A DNA stretch of 64,000 bases from an uncultured Cytophagales bacterium (GCA_913057175.1 CAJXNP010000018.1:81925-145924); one strand, 5' to 3'. Counted from the stretch's first letter, positions 17,437 to 28,175 are shown. The notes: generated from the sequence alone by a model not told the origin. Program-made: numbers and translations.

Positions 17437-18685
17437 ACAACGAATATCCTAACAGCACATCCGTTCTCAGGACCGGGTGCTTAAAATACACCAGTATTTC
17501 GTAGGTATTTTTTGTCTCGAAGTGATTCCCTTCGATGATATTCGGATTTTGCGTATAGCCAGGAACATAATACTGATAATCATAGATTCCCTGCTTCAGC
17601 AACAGTTGACAAGTATAGATGTCCGATCCTTCCACAAATTGAAGCTTATTTTCATTTTCAGTTTTCCAGTCAGTTAGTCTTCCGACCACATATATATCAT
17701 CTCTGACATCTTTTGGCGCTTCCAAAAAGAAATGAGTATAAACATATTCACCATCCAAATGCGCATTTCCATAATCTTTGTTTTCTATTACATATCCTCC
17801 ATCCAGATCGTTAATAATGCTGTACGCTTCATAGCCTCTAAATTTATCCCGCATTAGAAAAGCGTCAAATCTCATATCTGAGTCTGTGATCCTGTTTACA
17901 TTTTGCATGGTATAATTGACAGAAGTCAGATCGAAAAAACGGAATTCATTTCCGGATTTGAAGTTGTTGGTAAGATTAAAATTGCGATAGATCAGCTCAC
18001 TTTTGTCCTGATGAATAAAGCTTGGTTGGACACCCGTCAATGCATTATCCCACCGATGGTTTTGACGGATCACCACCGATATTTCAGTGAGTGGGTCGGG
18101 AATGGGGTAGTTCGCATAGTTAACCGTAAATTCTATTTGATGTTCCTGGGAAGATTGCATGGCGCCGATGGCACTTGTTTTGGATAGGATGCTTATTTTC
18201 TTGTCATAGACAAAAAACCGTCGGAGAAAAGATGGATTGGAAGGATCGTTATCTTTATAAACCATCAGCAGATAATTTCCCGGAATTTTGACTTCAGGAA
18301 TTTGAAAAGTAAAATGTGTGTAGGGGATCTTTCTATTGGATGAGAATTCATATTGATCGATGTTAAATTCATTAAAATCGTATAAAAATTCACGGTCATT
18401 TAAACCCGAAATATTCCAGTTTGCATCGCAGTGAAATATTTTTGCAAAAAAGTAGTTTGCATTTTCTACGTTGATTTCATCAAATTTTAAAATAAGCGGA
18501 GTTCTGTTTGCTATAGGTTTTGAATGTGAGGAAAGATCCCCCTGCCGGGGATCGTTGGCACTGAATATGAGGATGGTCTTAATATTGGGATCGTATACTG
18601 TATTTTCTGTAGTTTTAGGCTGGCCTTGCCCAAATGAAGAACAGATTACATTTATAATTACAAAAATGATTGATGTTCGGATCAT
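17423..18685 (-). CDS. Type IX secretion system Plug protein (DUF5103)
   Basis: A 420-residue protein with a signal peptide (about 1-19, ending SSFGQ). The sequence matches the DUF5103 family: an N-terminal beta domain with VYDPNIKTILIFSAND, HCDANW and the IPYTHFTFQIPEVKIPGNYLLMVY strand region, and a C-terminal domain with GRLTDWKTENEN and YDYQYYVPG. In Flavobacterium johnsoniae the Plug protein closes the SprA translocon pore in its resting state; this is the likely role here. The presence of the gene agrees with the T9SS cargo at the left end of the window. No other T9SS core gene (sprA, gldKLMN, porV) is nearby. Confidence 0.85.
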   Translation of the reverse strand: MIRTSIIFVIINVICSSFGQGQPKTTENTVYDPNIKTILIFSANDPRQGDLSSHSKPIANRTPLILKFDEINVENANYFFAKIFHCDANWNISGLNDREFLYDFNEFNIDQYEFSSNRKIPYTHFTFQIPEVKIPGNYLLMVYKDNDPSNPSFLRRFFVYDKKISILSKTSAIGAMQSSQEHQIEFTVNYANYPIPDPLTEISVVIRQNHRWDNALTGVQPSFIHQDKSELIYRNFNLTNNFKSGNEFRFFDLTSVNYTMQNVNRITDSDMRFDAFLMRDKFRGYEAYSIINDLDGGYVIENKDYGNAHLDGEYVYTHFFLEAPKDVRDDIYVVGRLTDWKTENENKLQFVEGSDIYTCQLLLKQGIYDYQYYVPGYTQNPNIIEGNHFETKNTYEILVYFKHPVLRTDVLLGYSLFNSR

Positions 18686-18774
18686 AAATTCATTATTAGA
18701 ATTTTGGCAATACTAATTATAACTTTAAAGATAAATTTATTTCAATTTTTGTTCCAACTTATTGAGATGTCTTA

Positions 18775-19374
18775 GTGTCTGATAATAAACAACATATAGA
18801 ACAATCATCCCGGGATTCTATCATGCACGATTATAGTGACTTAGTAAAGCGTTGTGCACGAGCAGATAATCATGCGCAAAAAGAGCTGTATGATCTGTTT
18901 TCGGGACGAATGTTTGTGGTGTGTCTGCGGTACTCAAAATCCCAACAGGAGGCTGAGGATATTCTGCAAGAGTCATTTATTAAGGTGTTTAATAAGATTG
19001 AAACGTTCAGGGGTGATTCAAACCTCGTTTATTGGATAAAAAGAATAGTAATTAATACAGCATTAAATCACCAACGAAGCAAGCTGTATCAATATCCCAT
19101 GCATGACATTGAGGATATGAAAAACGATTATAACCACGAAGATGTATTATCGGGTTTTCAGCTGGAAGATCTTTTGAATATGATAAGATCATTGCCGGAA
19201 GGCTGTCAGACTGTCTTCAACTTATACGCGATTGAAGGTTATAATCATAAAGAAATAGGAGAAATGCTTGGTATCAGTGAAGGAACATCCAAATCTCAGT
19301 TTTCCAGAGCCAGGAGGTTGCTTCAGGAGAAAATCAGATTGGAAAAATTAAAGAGCTATGAAAATGTCAAATGA
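18775..19374 (+). CDS. ECF-type RNA polymerase sigma factor
   Basis: A 199-residue sigma-70 family protein. Region 2 spans about 38-105 (YDLFSGRMFVVCLRYSKSQQ, EDILQESFIKVF, NLVYWIKRIVINTALNHQRS) and region 4 about 139-190 (LPEGCQTVFNLYAIEGYNHK with GISEGTSKSQFSRARRLL as the helix-turn-helix). It starts at GTG 18775. The 3' end overlaps the next gene by 17 bases, so the two are translationally coupled, as is usual for a sigma/anti-sigma pair. The target regulon is unknown. Confidence 0.93.
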   Translation: MSDNKQHIEQSSRDSIMHDYSDLVKRCARADNHAQKELYDLFSGRMFVVCLRYSKSQQEAEDILQESFIKVFNKIETFRGDSNLVYWIKRIVINTALNHQRSKLYQYPMHDIEDMKNDYNHEDVLSGFQLEDLLNMIRSLPEGCQTVFNLYAIEGYNHKEIGEMLGISEGTSKSQFSRARRLLQEKIRLEKLKSYENVK

Positions 19375-20899
19375 CAGAGGAGGGTTTGAGGAAGGCTGGA
19401 GAAAGGCATTTGAAAATGCTGAAATCTCACCACCTTCATCGAGTTGGGAGAAAATAAATGATCGTATCACTAAAAAGGAATCAAAGCGTATCATTCCTTT
19501 TTATCGATATTCTATTGCCGCTTCCGTCCTTTTAGCAATAAGTGTTGGGTTATATTTTGGAGTGGCAGAATTTAATAATCAAAAATCAGGAGAATCCACT
19601 CAAATGGTTGAGAATTCAACAGAAGATCACGACTCCGGGTCAGGTGACAACATCATTCAAAATGAGAACCAAACAAAGGATGAAAAGTTAGCTCTGGCAA
19701 CTGAAAGCCAGGAAAATTCAACCGGGAATGAAATAAGTGCACAAATAGACAATAATGAATCTTTCATAGAGAGAACTGACAAAAATATTTCACAAGAGTC
19801 TGGGTTGTCTGATGGTAACATTTCGCAAAAATCGAAAACAGAAGACTTATCTGAAAAAGAACCTTTAATTGCTGAGAATAGATCGAGTAATGAATTGGAA
19901 TCAAAAGCTTCTAAACAGCAAAGCCTCGAACATGGAGATGCAATATCTGAAAACCCGACATTTTCACAGCTAGCTAGCAATCAGCAATTGTCTTATTCCA
20001 TAATCAATTTAGACCACGCGCAAAACAGATCCTTACAAGAACCTCAACTAGCGTTGGAAAGTGTAGAAATCCCTGGTGTTGAAAATTATAGTTATGGTTA
20101 TGAGCTGATTGGAAAAGAGACAAAGCAAAAGGATGAAACGATCTTCTTAACGGGTCTGAATTTCTCTGCCGGTGTTTTCAGTCAGAATTCCGGATCACTG
20201 ACAAATGCCGAAAGCAATACCAGCCCTTTGTTTGATCAATCCCCCGGAAGTCAATTGAGGGTGATGAGTCCAAATTTAAGCTCAGGTAACAATTTCAATA
20301 GCGCTCAAAATTACGATCTACAGCTATCAGAGGAATTCGCTCAGTCTACTGCTTTTAGTTATGGTGCAAATTTCGGTGTCAAAGTAGCAAAAAGATTTGT
20401 TCTGTTTAGTGGTTTAAATTATACAAAGGCGTTTTCAAACGTCAATTCTGAATTGGGAATAACACGAAATGGAATCGTGCTGGCAAATTCTTTTTACAGC
20501 CTTGAATCTGGTTATTATGATGGTAGTGCGGAAATAAGAAATGAATACGAATTTTTATCAGTTCCTGTAAAAGCTGGTTATGAAATCATTGACCGTAAGT
20601 TTAACCTGACCTTTTTTACAGGAGTCTCTTCTGAATTTTTACTTGAGAACTCAATCAGCGCTACTGGTGAGAACATCGAAAACGCTCCCCTTGATAGGGT
20701 AAACGATGTTTATAATAATATGTATCTGAATGGCACTTTGAGTATAAATGCCGGATATACCTTTTTGGAGAAGTACCGAATTTATGTTGAACCGATATAC
20801 AAAAGAGCGATTACGGATTTTATAAAAGATGATTTTAATGAAGACAGAACACCAAGCTTCAAAATGATGATGTTCGGTTTGTCTTACCAGTTTCATTAA
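19358..20899 (+). CDS. Putative anti-sigma protein with one membrane helix, disordered linker and C-terminal beta-barrel
   Basis: A 513-residue protein. The first 47 residues (ending WEKINDRITKKESKR) have the P-x-SSW-x-x-I motif seen before the membrane helix in many Bacteroidota anti-sigma proteins. A single membrane segment follows (about 48-70, YSIAASVLLAISVGLYFGV). Residues about 72-240 are low-complexity, rich in Ser, Asn, Gln and Glu, likely disordered in the periplasm. Residues about 265-513 look like an outer-membrane beta-barrel: alternating strands such as SYGANFGVKVAKRFVLFSGL, FLSVPVKAGYEI and a final FGLSYQFH. It overlaps the sigma gene upstream and touches the lipoprotein gene downstream, so it is part of a three-gene operon. 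Its role as anti-sigma is inferred. Confidence 0.7.
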   Translation: MKMSNDRGGFEEGWRKAFENAEISPPSSSWEKINDRITKKESKRIIPFYRYSIAASVLLAISVGLYFGVAEFNNQKSGESTQMVENSTEDHDSGSGDNIIQNENQTKDEKLALATESQENSTGNEISAQIDNNESFIERTDKNISQESGLSDGNISQKSKTEDLSEKEPLIAENRSSNELESKASKQQSLEHGDAISENPTFSQLASNQQLSYSIINLDHAQNRSLQEPQLALESVEIPGVENYSYGYELIGKETKQKDETIFLTGLNFSAGVFSQNSGSLTNAESNTSPLFDQSPGSQLRVMSPNLSSGNNFNSAQNYDLQLSEEFAQSTAFSYGANFGVKVAKRFVLFSGLNYTKAFSNVNSELGITRNGIVLANSFYSLESGYYDGSAEIRNEYEFLSVPVKAGYEIIDRKFNLTFFTGVSSEFLLENSISATGENIENAPLDRVNDVYNNMYLNGTLSINAGYTFLEKYRIYVEPIYKRAITDFIKDDFNEDRTPSFKMMMFGLSYQFH

Positions 20900-21640
20900 T
20901 TGATGAGGAAAATGAGTGTGAAGAAATTGAAATATCTGTTTTATTGTACCTTGTTTTTGATGAATTCATGCATGGATGGAGATGATGCTACATTTAGTGA
21001 GGCACAGTATGACTTTGCATATATCGAGAAATTTGATCAAGGCATTTCAGATTGGATAGGAGGGTTTGCTGATTACCCGGATTCACTTGAATCTGAATTG
21101 GACCTGAAGATTGAATATAAGGAACTGGATAATGTATTTGAAGAAGACAATCATGCTCTTGTATTGTCAGGGAAAAATCCTCATGAAGATCTGTTTTATT
21201 ATATAAGCAGAAAATTTAGTGACCTTGACCCCAATTCGGTGTATCAATTATCTTTTAGCTACGAAATTCTAATGGAGGCAATCGGCAAAAATACAGTTGA
21301 CGAAACGGAATTGTATTTTAAAGCGGGTGGCTTATCTGTCAAACCCGAATCAACATTGGATTTTTCTCCTGTCTCTGAGAATGCAGCCTACAATTATTTA
21401 AATGCTGATAAAGGAAATGATCAGGTCAACGGTACAGATCAAATCTACTATTTTGGTAAAATTGAGGAGCATCTCGATCAGGAAAAAGTTATTCTTAAGG
21501 GTGAAACCGATCAGATTAGTATTTTGGTACAAACAAATGCAAATGGAGAGTTTTGGATCATATTCGGAATAGATTCCAACACGCCATCTGAGTTGTCATT
21601 TGCCTTTAACACGATTATCGTGTTTTTCCAAAAGCAGTAA
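20900..21640 (+). CDS. Lipoprotein of unknown function
   Basis: A 246-residue protein with an N-terminal lipoprotein signal (KKLKYLFYCTLFLMNSC, Cys after LMNS). The mature part is acidic and beta-rich, with DFAYIEKFDQGISDWIGGFADY at its start, and a layout (FDQG...W.GGFADYP...L) like that of carbohydrate-binding or jelly-roll modules. I do not recognise a named family. It begins directly after the stop of the putative anti-sigma gene, so it belongs to the sigma operon; it may be the surface sensor or a target of that pathway (inference). Confidence 0.7.
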   Translation: MMRKMSVKKLKYLFYCTLFLMNSCMDGDDATFSEAQYDFAYIEKFDQGISDWIGGFADYPDSLESELDLKIEYKELDNVFEEDNHALVLSGKNPHEDLFYYISRKFSDLDPNSVYQLSFSYEILMEAIGKNTVDETELYFKAGGLSVKPESTLDFSPVSENAAYNYLNADKGNDQVNGTDQIYYFGKIEEHLDQEKVILKGETDQISILVQTNANGEFWIIFGIDSNTPSELSFAFNTIIVFFQKQ

Positions 21641-21666
21641 TAAAACAGAATTAAGAAGTTTTTAGA

Positions 21667-22659
21667 TTATTTTCCGAAGCTCTCTACCCTGTAGTTAAGT
21701 TGTGTGGAAAATACCGGAAAGCTGATTTTAACCGTAGCATATATGCCTTCTCCTTTTATTCCAGGTCGATATCCTAATTCTGCTCCATATGCCCAACCAA
21801 CCTTTCTATTGAACCGGCCTTCCATTCCTGCCCGGGCTCCTAAAAAACTGGTATCGATGATATCAGCAGGATAGAGTACACCATCATTGTAAATATCACT
21901 TATCTCAACAAACGGAGTCACTAGTATATCAAAGTATGCAGTAAATATAAGATCACTTACTAATGTTCCATAAATTCTATCAGGTTGGATAGCAGCATTC
22001 TTTATCAATGTTAAAGAACCTCCCAGGGCAAATCCCATAGCCGTCATATCGCCGTAAATACTTTCATCACTACCGATAGGCTCACCCTCTACTGTCGTCA
22101 TCGTTTTACCTTGATTTTCCAGGATTTTCGAGTAATCGGCTGTAGTCGACCATCCGAGACCACCTATTCTCACTCCATACGAACGTCTCATTTTTGTTGG
22201 AACGATGGTATGCAATGGGACAGTTGCTGCCCATTTCGCTCCTTCATATCTTTTGGAGTAAAGTATGAATTTTGTTTGAGTATCTTCTTCCCGGTCGACT
22301 ACATGATAGTTTCCGATCAATTCAAAGAAGCTGTATCCTTTTGGTTCATTATCCACCGTGGAATTTTCGATTGCCGCATTTCTTGTCAATTCAAAACCTG
22401 AAGTATAGGCCGTTCTGAAACTCGCGCCAATGTCAAAAACATCATTATGATAATAATGCATTTCAAAGCCAAATCCAGCATTGATGTTGGTGGTATAGAA
22501 TTCTCCATAAACCGGTTGGACCTGGATGAAGAGTTTAGATATGTCGTATGGATTATCATAAACTTCCTCGTAAGTAAAAGTTTTGGCGTCGGTATTTTCC
22601 TGTGCAGATACGCAGGCGCCCCAAAAAATCAATATGCTTAAAAAAATTAACCTTTTCAC
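21667..22659 (-). CDS. Outer-membrane beta-barrel protein of unknown function
   Basis: A 330-residue protein with a signal peptide (about 1-19, MKRLIFLSILIFWGACVSAQ). The rest shows alternating hydrophobic and polar residues in many strands (VYGEFYTTNINAGFGFEMHY, YGVRIGGLGWSTTADYS, GWAYGAELGYRPGIKGEG), ends with an aromatic-rich strand (TQLNYRVESFGK) and has no enzyme motif. It probably forms a barrel of 12 or more strands. It converges on the lipoprotein gene of the sigma operon. No specific family can be named. Confidence 0.65.
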   Translation of the reverse strand: MKRLIFLSILIFWGACVSAQENTDAKTFTYEEVYDNPYDISKLFIQVQPVYGEFYTTNINAGFGFEMHYYHNDVFDIGASFRTAYTSGFELTRNAAIENSTVDNEPKGYSFFELIGNYHVVDREEDTQTKFILYSKRYEGAKWAATVPLHTIVPTKMRRSYGVRIGGLGWSTTADYSKILENQGKTMTTVEGEPIGSDESIYGDMTAMGFALGGSLTLIKNAAIQPDRIYGTLVSDLIFTAYFDILVTPFVEISDIYNDGVLYPADIIDTSFLGARAGMEGRFNRKVGWAYGAELGYRPGIKGEGIYATVKISFPVFSTQLNYRVESFGK

Positions 22660-22851
22660 TTCTGCTTAATTCTGATTTTTCACTATTGAATTAATGACAC
22701 AATATATATCATTAATGCGATTCCAAAAAAAACCGATTTCGTGGTGAATGTAAGATTATATACCTCTAATTCGCTAATTGTAACTTTTCAGACCAAGAAT
22801 GGATGTGTTATTACAAAAATAACTGATATATAATAAGTTAGGAGTTCGATT

Positions 22852-24144
22852 TTAATGAATTGCTTCCAGTGAAATGCGGTTTGCTTCTACTATTTTATCT
22901 ATATGATTTTGGTCTATGGAAACCGAGATAAATAAAGCTTCAAATTGAGAAGGGGCCAGATAAATACCGTTTTCCAGCATCCTGTTGAAGTATTTGCCAA
23001 AAAGGGAAGTATCCGATTGCTTGGCTGAGTCGAAATCTGACACCGGACTTTCGGTAAAAAATAAGCTAAACATGGACCCAATGTGATTTATCGTATAGTT
23101 TTTACCTATTTTGGAGAAATTATTCCTTATTCCAGCAACTAATTTTGAAGTGGCTTTGTTAAGCTCCTCATAAATGGTTGGATCGGAATAGAGTTGGTTT
23201 AGGGTTTCAAAACCCGCTGCCATAGCAATGGGATTGCCGGATAATGTTCCTGCCTGATAAACGGGACCACTTGGAGAGACAAATTCCATGATTTCCTTTT
23301 TGCCTCCATATGCTCCAACAGGCATTCCTCCTCCGATAATTTTTCCGAGGGTTGTAAGGTCTGCCTGAACATTAAATACTTCCTGAGCTCCTCCTCTTGC
23401 TAATCGGAATCCCGTCATGACCTCATCAAAGATGAGAACAATTCCTTCTTTGCTGCAAAGACTACGCAATTTTTGAAGAAAATCGTTTTCCGGAAGTACG
23501 CATCCCATGTTCCCTGCCACCGGTTCGATAATCAACGCGGCGATATCTCCTTTATTGGTTTGAACCAGTCTTTCAACAGATTCCAGATCATTGTATTTTG
23601 CCAGTAAAGTATCTTTTGCCGTTCCTTTTGTCACGCCTGGGCTATCAGGAGTCCCCATGGTTATCGCCCCACTGCCTGCTGCAATAAGGAAGGAATCACC
23701 GTGGCCATGGTAGCACCCTTCGAATTTGATCACTTTGTCCCTGCCAGTAAATCCTCTTGCCAGTCTAATGGCTGACATCGTTGCTTCCGTACCAGAATTT
23801 ACCATTCGGACCTTTTCAATGGAAGGAAACATTTCAGTAATCAGCTCTGCAATGTCTACTTCTTTTTTTGTTGGAGCGCCAAAAGAAAGAGAAGATTTCA
23901 ATGCTTCATTTACTGCCCCGATAACCTTTTCATTGGCGTGACCCAGAATCATTGGGCCCCAGGAATTGATCAATTCAATAAACTCATTTCCATCTTCATC
24001 ATAAAGATAAGCGCCTTGAGCACTTTTGATAAAGAGAGGATCTCCACCTACCGCTTTAAACGCCCGAACAGGTGAGTTTACACCACCGGGAATAAATTGT
24101 TGAGCTTTTTGAAAAAGTGATTTGCTTTGAGACTTATTGAGCAT
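22852..24144 (-). CDS. hemL: Glutamate-1-semialdehyde 2,1-aminomutase
   Basis: A 430-residue PLP enzyme converting glutamate-1-semialdehyde to 5-aminolevulinate, the precursor of haem. Marks: [20 protein letters not shown] near the N-terminus, [18 protein letters not shown] for phosphate binding, [28 protein letters not shown] and the PLP lysine in [16 protein letters not shown] (about residue 268). Full length. It begins 3 bases after the upstream periplasmic-protein gene and is the last gene of the guaA - ligand-binding protein - hemL operon. Confidence 0.96.
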   Translation of the reverse strand: MLNKSQSKSLFQKAQQFIPGGVNSPVRAFKAVGGDPLFIKSAQGAYLYDEDGNEFIELINSWGPMILGHANEKVIGAVNEALKSSLSFGAPTKKEVDIAELITEMFPSIEKVRMVNSGTEATMSAIRLARGFTGRDKVIKFEGCYHGHGDSFLIAAGSGAITMGTPDSPGVTKGTAKDTLLAKYNDLESVERLVQTNKGDIAALIIEPVAGNMGCVLPENDFLQKLRSLCSKEGIVLIFDEVMTGFRLARGGAQEVFNVQADLTTLGKIIGGGMPVGAYGGKKEIMEFVSPSGPVYQAGTLSGNPIAMAAGFETLNQLYSDPTIYEELNKATSKLVAGIRNNFSKIGKNYTINHIGSMFSLFFTESPVSDFDSAKQSDTSLFGKYFNRMLENGIYLAPSQFEALFISVSIDQNHIDKIVEANRISLEAIH

Positions 24145-24147
24145 TCG

Positions 24148-25902
24148 TTATTTTTTTGTTTGATAACGGACCAATTCCGCACCTTTGAACTTAACGATAG
24201 GAATGTTTTGATTATCATTATTTCTCTGCAGGACATAATCGCCAAATAAATATCCTTCCATTGTTTTATCATCAAATTCATTTTGGAAGTGATTGCCGTA
24301 TTTATTCATCAATTTCCCAAGTAAAATGATGGTTTCATAGCCCAGGCAAGCGTTTAAGGAGGGAAGCGAGTTGTAAGTTTCTTTATACATGCTTTCAAAA
24401 AACTTGTATGGACTTGAGTTTTTATCAAGGTATGTCGGCGCAAAAATCAGTGCATTTAGCCTTTCAAGTGCGTCATAGCTGATGATCTGGCTATTCAACC
24501 AGCTTTCTTTTCCGAGTAGAACGGTTGTATCACCTCTTGTTTCTAAAGCTGTTATCGTACTGGCTGCATACGCCGGTTGCTCAGATGCTACATAAATAAA
24601 CGCGATACTATCTCTGCCGATTTTTAATAATTCCGGCATTTCAAAGTCCCTATTTTCCTCATCTTCCATTTCCTCAACTTCTGTTGATTCGGTCAAAAAC
24701 TGAATGATCCTTTTGGATTGATTTTCCGGAACGCTCATGGAATTGAATGTGCTATCCCCGGCTTCATACATAGTTTGCATAAAGCTTTTTGCCATCAGGG
24801 AATCTCTTTGCTCTCTTCCGTAAAATACAAATCCAATTTTATCTTTTTTGTCAACGTTTTTGATAATGTATTCAGCTACCTGCTTTCCCTGAGTTTCATA
24901 GGTTGGTTTATATAAAAAAGAATAAGGATTATTTCCAATGATCTGGGAATTACTCGAAAGTGGATTGAACATGTTGATCTTGTATTTGAAGGAGAACTCA
25001 TTGGTCATCTTAACAGGCCCCGGATAGAGTGGCCCATAGATCAGGTCCACATGCTGAAGTTCTGGTTTGCTTAATATTTGCCGAACCTTGGAAGTGTTAT
25101 TTTCAGTATCGTAAACAAGTACATCTACTTTAATGCCCAGCGTTTTCAATAGATTCACTCCCAGCAAGACTCCTTGATAAAGATCAATAACAAATTGATT
25201 GCGAACGTTTCCTCTGTTATTTTGAAGCTCATTGATCATAAACGGCAACATTATAGCAACCGTATAAGAACTTTTTTTCTTGGATTCCGCAACATCCACA
25301 ACCTTAAAACTTCCTTCATCAAGGTCGTATTCCTTTATAAGTTTGTAAAGAAGGTCCCTGTTTTGATCGAGCAAAGGCTGTTTCGTGATAGCGCCAGCCA
25401 TGGTGATCCCGATCGATTTATTATCGGGATATTGTTGATATAGAGACTCAATGGAATCGTAGGAATCAATTTTTTCAAGTTCTGCCAACAATATTTTGGA
25501 AGCGTAATCATTATTTTCTTGATTTTTCAGTTCATTAAATGCTTTTATGGCTGAATTGATATCACTTTTTTTGAGATAACTTTTTCCAAGCCAAAGGTTT
25601 ACCTGATCCAGCTGGTCCCAGGATGGATAGTAAACTTTTATTCTGTTAAATGTACTTAGTGCAGTTTCAATTTGATTTTCATAGTACGCAGAAACACCAT
25701 AGTAAAAAGTTGCTTCTTTTATGAATGGATTTTCGTTGAATGAACTGGTCAATGGCTGAAAAGCCTGCATGGCCAGCCCATATCGATTCATATTGAACAA
25801 TTCTTTTCCGTTTTCATAATCTCTTTTGAATGAGGCAATATCCTGAGAAACGGAAAAAGAAATGGTAAATATGGTAAAAACTGCGATTAGAACTTTCTTC
25901 AT
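24148..25902 (-). CDS. Periplasmic TPR protein with type 1 ligand-binding fold
   Basis: A 584-residue exported protein (signal peptide about 1-19, ending FSVSQ). Residues about 25-155 form TPR-like helix pairs (ATFYYGVSAYYENQIETALS, VNLWLGKSYLKKSDINSAIK). Residues about 215-580 resemble the periplasmic binding fold of branched-chain amino-acid receptors (YTVAIMLPFM, DLYQGVLLGVNLL, VDLIYGPLYPGPV, KIGFVFYG). The same arrangement of TPR plus binding fold occurs in LpoA, the activator of penicillin-binding protein 1A, but the link is by architecture only. It sits 10 bases after guaA and 3 before hemL. Confidence 0.75.
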   Translation of the reverse strand: MKKVLIAVFTIFTISFSVSQDIASFKRDYENGKELFNMNRYGLAMQAFQPLTSSFNENPFIKEATFYYGVSAYYENQIETALSTFNRIKVYYPSWDQLDQVNLWLGKSYLKKSDINSAIKAFNELKNQENNDYASKILLAELEKIDSYDSIESLYQQYPDNKSIGITMAGAITKQPLLDQNRDLLYKLIKEYDLDEGSFKVVDVAESKKKSSYTVAIMLPFMINELQNNRGNVRNQFVIDLYQGVLLGVNLLKTLGIKVDVLVYDTENNTSKVRQILSKPELQHVDLIYGPLYPGPVKMTNEFSFKYKINMFNPLSSNSQIIGNNPYSFLYKPTYETQGKQVAEYIIKNVDKKDKIGFVFYGREQRDSLMAKSFMQTMYEAGDSTFNSMSVPENQSKRIIQFLTESTEVEEMEDEENRDFEMPELLKIGRDSIAFIYVASEQPAYAASTITALETRGDTTVLLGKESWLNSQIISYDALERLNALIFAPTYLDKNSSPYKFFESMYKETYNSLPSLNACLGYETIILLGKLMNKYGNHFQNEFDDKTMEGYLFGDYVLQRNNDNQNIPIVKFKGAELVRYQTKK

Positions 25903-25912
25903 AATAAATTGG

Positions 25913-27442
25913 TTATTCCCATTCGATGGTTGCGGGTGGCTTTGAGCTAATATCGTACACTACCCGGTTAACAGCCTTTATTTTGTTGATAATTTCATTT
26001 GAGACATTGCTCAGGAAATCATATGGTAGCCTGCTCCAGTCAGCCGTCATTCCGTCTACGCTGGTTACTGCACGAAGTGCGACTACATTTTCATAAGTTC
26101 TTTCATCTCCCATTACGCCCACAGATTGAATGGGTGTGAGAATGGACAGAGCCTGCCAGACTTCATCATAAAGACCATTCTTTTTTAAACCTGAAATAAA
26201 TATATGATCTACTTCCTGAAGTATTTTAACTTTCTCAGCTGTGATTTCTCCCAAAATTCTAATTCCCAAACCCGGTCCGGGGAATGGATGGCGGCCTAAT
26301 ATGTTTTGAGGTATTTCCAGGGTTTTACCTACCTCCCTAACTTCATCCTTAAAAAGTGTGTTCAATGGCTCTACTACTTTAAGCTTCATTTTTTCAGGCA
26401 AACCTCCAACATTATGATGTGACTTTATAGTTGCCGAAGGGCCTTTCACCGAAACCGACTCTATAACGTCCGGATAAATAGTTCCTTGCCCCAGCCATGA
26501 AACATTTTGGATAGCATGAGATTCTTCATCAAATACTTCTATGAAAGTCCTTCCTATGGCTTTTCTTTTATCTTCCGGATCGGTTTTACCTTTTAACGCC
26601 TTGTAAAACCGTTCTTTAGAATCCACTCCCTTTACATTTAAGCCCATGTCCTTGTAGGAATGAAGCACTTCCTCAAACTCATTTTTACGTAGCAAACCAT
26701 TATCCACAAAGATGCAGTAAAGGTTTTTGCCAATAGCTTTGTGGATCAGCATGGCTGCTACCGATGAGTCAACTCCACCGGACAACCCCATGACAACCTT
26801 GTCATTACCCAGTTTATTTTTGAGTTCTGCAATGGTCGCCTCCACAAATACATCTGGTGTCCAGTCCTGGTGACATCCGCAAATATGGACAACGAAATTT
26901 CTAAGGACTGTTTTACCTTCGATAGAGTGCGTGACTTCCGGGTGAAACTGTATGCCATAGGTATTTTCATTGTCAACCTTAAATGCAGCAACTTGTACAG
27001 ACTCCGTACTTGCGATAACTTTGAAATCATCAGGCAACTGATTGATGGTATCACCATGCGACATCCACACCTGTGTATCGATCGAGATTTCCTTCAAAAG
27101 ATCATAATGTTGATCTATTTTGTGAAGATTTGCCCGTCCGTACTCCCTTATTTCAGATGGAATAACATTACCACCGTTTTTCTGAGCTAAAAGTTGGGCG
27201 CCATAGCAAATTCCCAATACCGGTACTTTGTTTCGGTATTGACTTAAGTCGATTTCTGGATGCCCGTCTTCCCGAACTGAACACGGACTCCCGGAGAGAA
27301 TAACCCCTTTAAGATTATCAATGTTTTCCGGTAAATGGTTAAAGGGATGAATCTCACAATACACGTTTAGCTCTCTGACTCTCCTTGCGATCAACTGCGT
27401 GTACTGAGAACCGAAATCAATGATTAAAATTTGCTCTGACAT
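25913..27442 (-). CDS. guaA: GMP synthase (glutamine-hydrolysing)
   Basis: A 509-residue enzyme converting XMP to GMP. The N-terminal class I glutamine amidotransferase carries [10 protein letters not shown] (catalytic Cys) and [12 protein letters not shown] (His, Glu). The ATP-pyrophosphatase domain has the P-loop [14 protein letters not shown]. The C-terminal dimerisation domain ends in the conserved [22 protein letters not shown] region (last bases KPPATIEWE). Full length. First gene of the operon with the periplasmic protein and hemL. Confidence 0.97.
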   Translation of the reverse strand: MSEQILIIDFGSQYTQLIARRVRELNVYCEIHPFNHLPENIDNLKGVILSGSPCSVREDGHPEIDLSQYRNKVPVLGICYGAQLLAQKNGGNVIPSEIREYGRANLHKIDQHYDLLKEISIDTQVWMSHGDTINQLPDDFKVIASTESVQVAAFKVDNENTYGIQFHPEVTHSIEGKTVLRNFVVHICGCHQDWTPDVFVEATIAELKNKLGNDKVVMGLSGGVDSSVAAMLIHKAIGKNLYCIFVDNGLLRKNEFEEVLHSYKDMGLNVKGVDSKERFYKALKGKTDPEDKRKAIGRTFIEVFDEESHAIQNVSWLGQGTIYPDVIESVSVKGPSATIKSHHNVGGLPEKMKLKVVEPLNTLFKDEVREVGKTLEIPQNILGRHPFPGPGLGIRILGEITAEKVKILQEVDHIFISGLKKNGLYDEVWQALSILTPIQSVGVMGDERTYENVVALRAVTSVDGMTADWSRLPYDFLSNVSNEIINKIKAVNRVVYDISSKPPATIEWE

Positions 27443-27575
27443 GCTGCAAAAATAATAGGATTATTTAATAAGAATAGCATTTCTTATGAAAGGTAATTTT
27501 GCAGCAGGAAGTCTATTTGCTAGAGGAATTCTTAATCCATTAATAAACTTGAGTATTGAAGAGGAACAGAAGGTG

Positions 27576-28175
27576 TTAACTACCTCCAAACTCTGTTCCA
27601 ACATTTATATATCCCGGGTAAGTCAAAGGAATTTGTTCCAGGTAAATTGTTGGCTTTAGTTTTAACCCAATTCTCGTTGGTTTGTCACTTGCATCTGCCA
27701 GATTGAAAGCAAAATTCAGAAGGGCGTCTTTGCTCTCATTCCTGAGGGCATCATAAAGATTAATGCTGATTTGCATAGGAATGGTGGTAACGCTGTTCCC
27801 CGGAATTTTCACCTGGTCAGTATTTGTTCCTCTTGTCATTTCAATATCATCTATTGTTAAAATCCAATCGAACTTGCTTAATGCAGCTGGTTTTGAGTTT
27901 GGATTTTTTGCTTCGACATTCAATTGAAAAGTAAGAGGTATATTTTTGTTTAGATATGCGCTGGTCAATGTACCAATATCCCTGAAGCCCAAAGCTTTGA
28001 TATTGTTTTTATCTTCGATATTGATTCCTACCAATTTTGTTTGATTAAGGGATTTCATGCGGAAGTCGCAATTGACGATGTTGGCCATTTGCATGACCGA
28101 TGCGCATGAATTCAATAAAAATATTGCAGAAACAACAAGAGCTGTAAAAAAAGATTTCTTCATTTTGATTATCAT
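27576..28175 (-). CDS. LEA-type lipoprotein
   Basis: A 199-residue predicted lipoprotein: signal region FFTALVVSAIFLLNSC with the lipobox Cys at about residue 24. The mature part reads LTFQLNVEAKNPNSKPAALSKFDW, the NP-containing strand seen in LEA14/water-stress (WHy) domains, followed by IPGNSVTTIPMQISINL. Such domains bind membranes or partner proteins; the role is unknown. The start could be ATG at 28163 (M5, MKKSFF) rather than 28175. The gene overlaps the upstream phosphoesterase gene by one base and is probably coupled to it. Confidence 0.7.
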   Translation of the reverse strand: MIIKMKKSFFTALVVSAIFLLNSCASVMQMANIVNCDFRMKSLNQTKLVGINIEDKNNIKALGFRDIGTLTSAYLNKNIPLTFQLNVEAKNPNSKPAALSKFDWILTIDDIEMTRGTNTDQVKIPGNSVTTIPMQISINLYDALRNESKDALLNFAFNLADASDKPTRIGLKLKPTIYLEQIPLTYPGYINVGTEFGGS

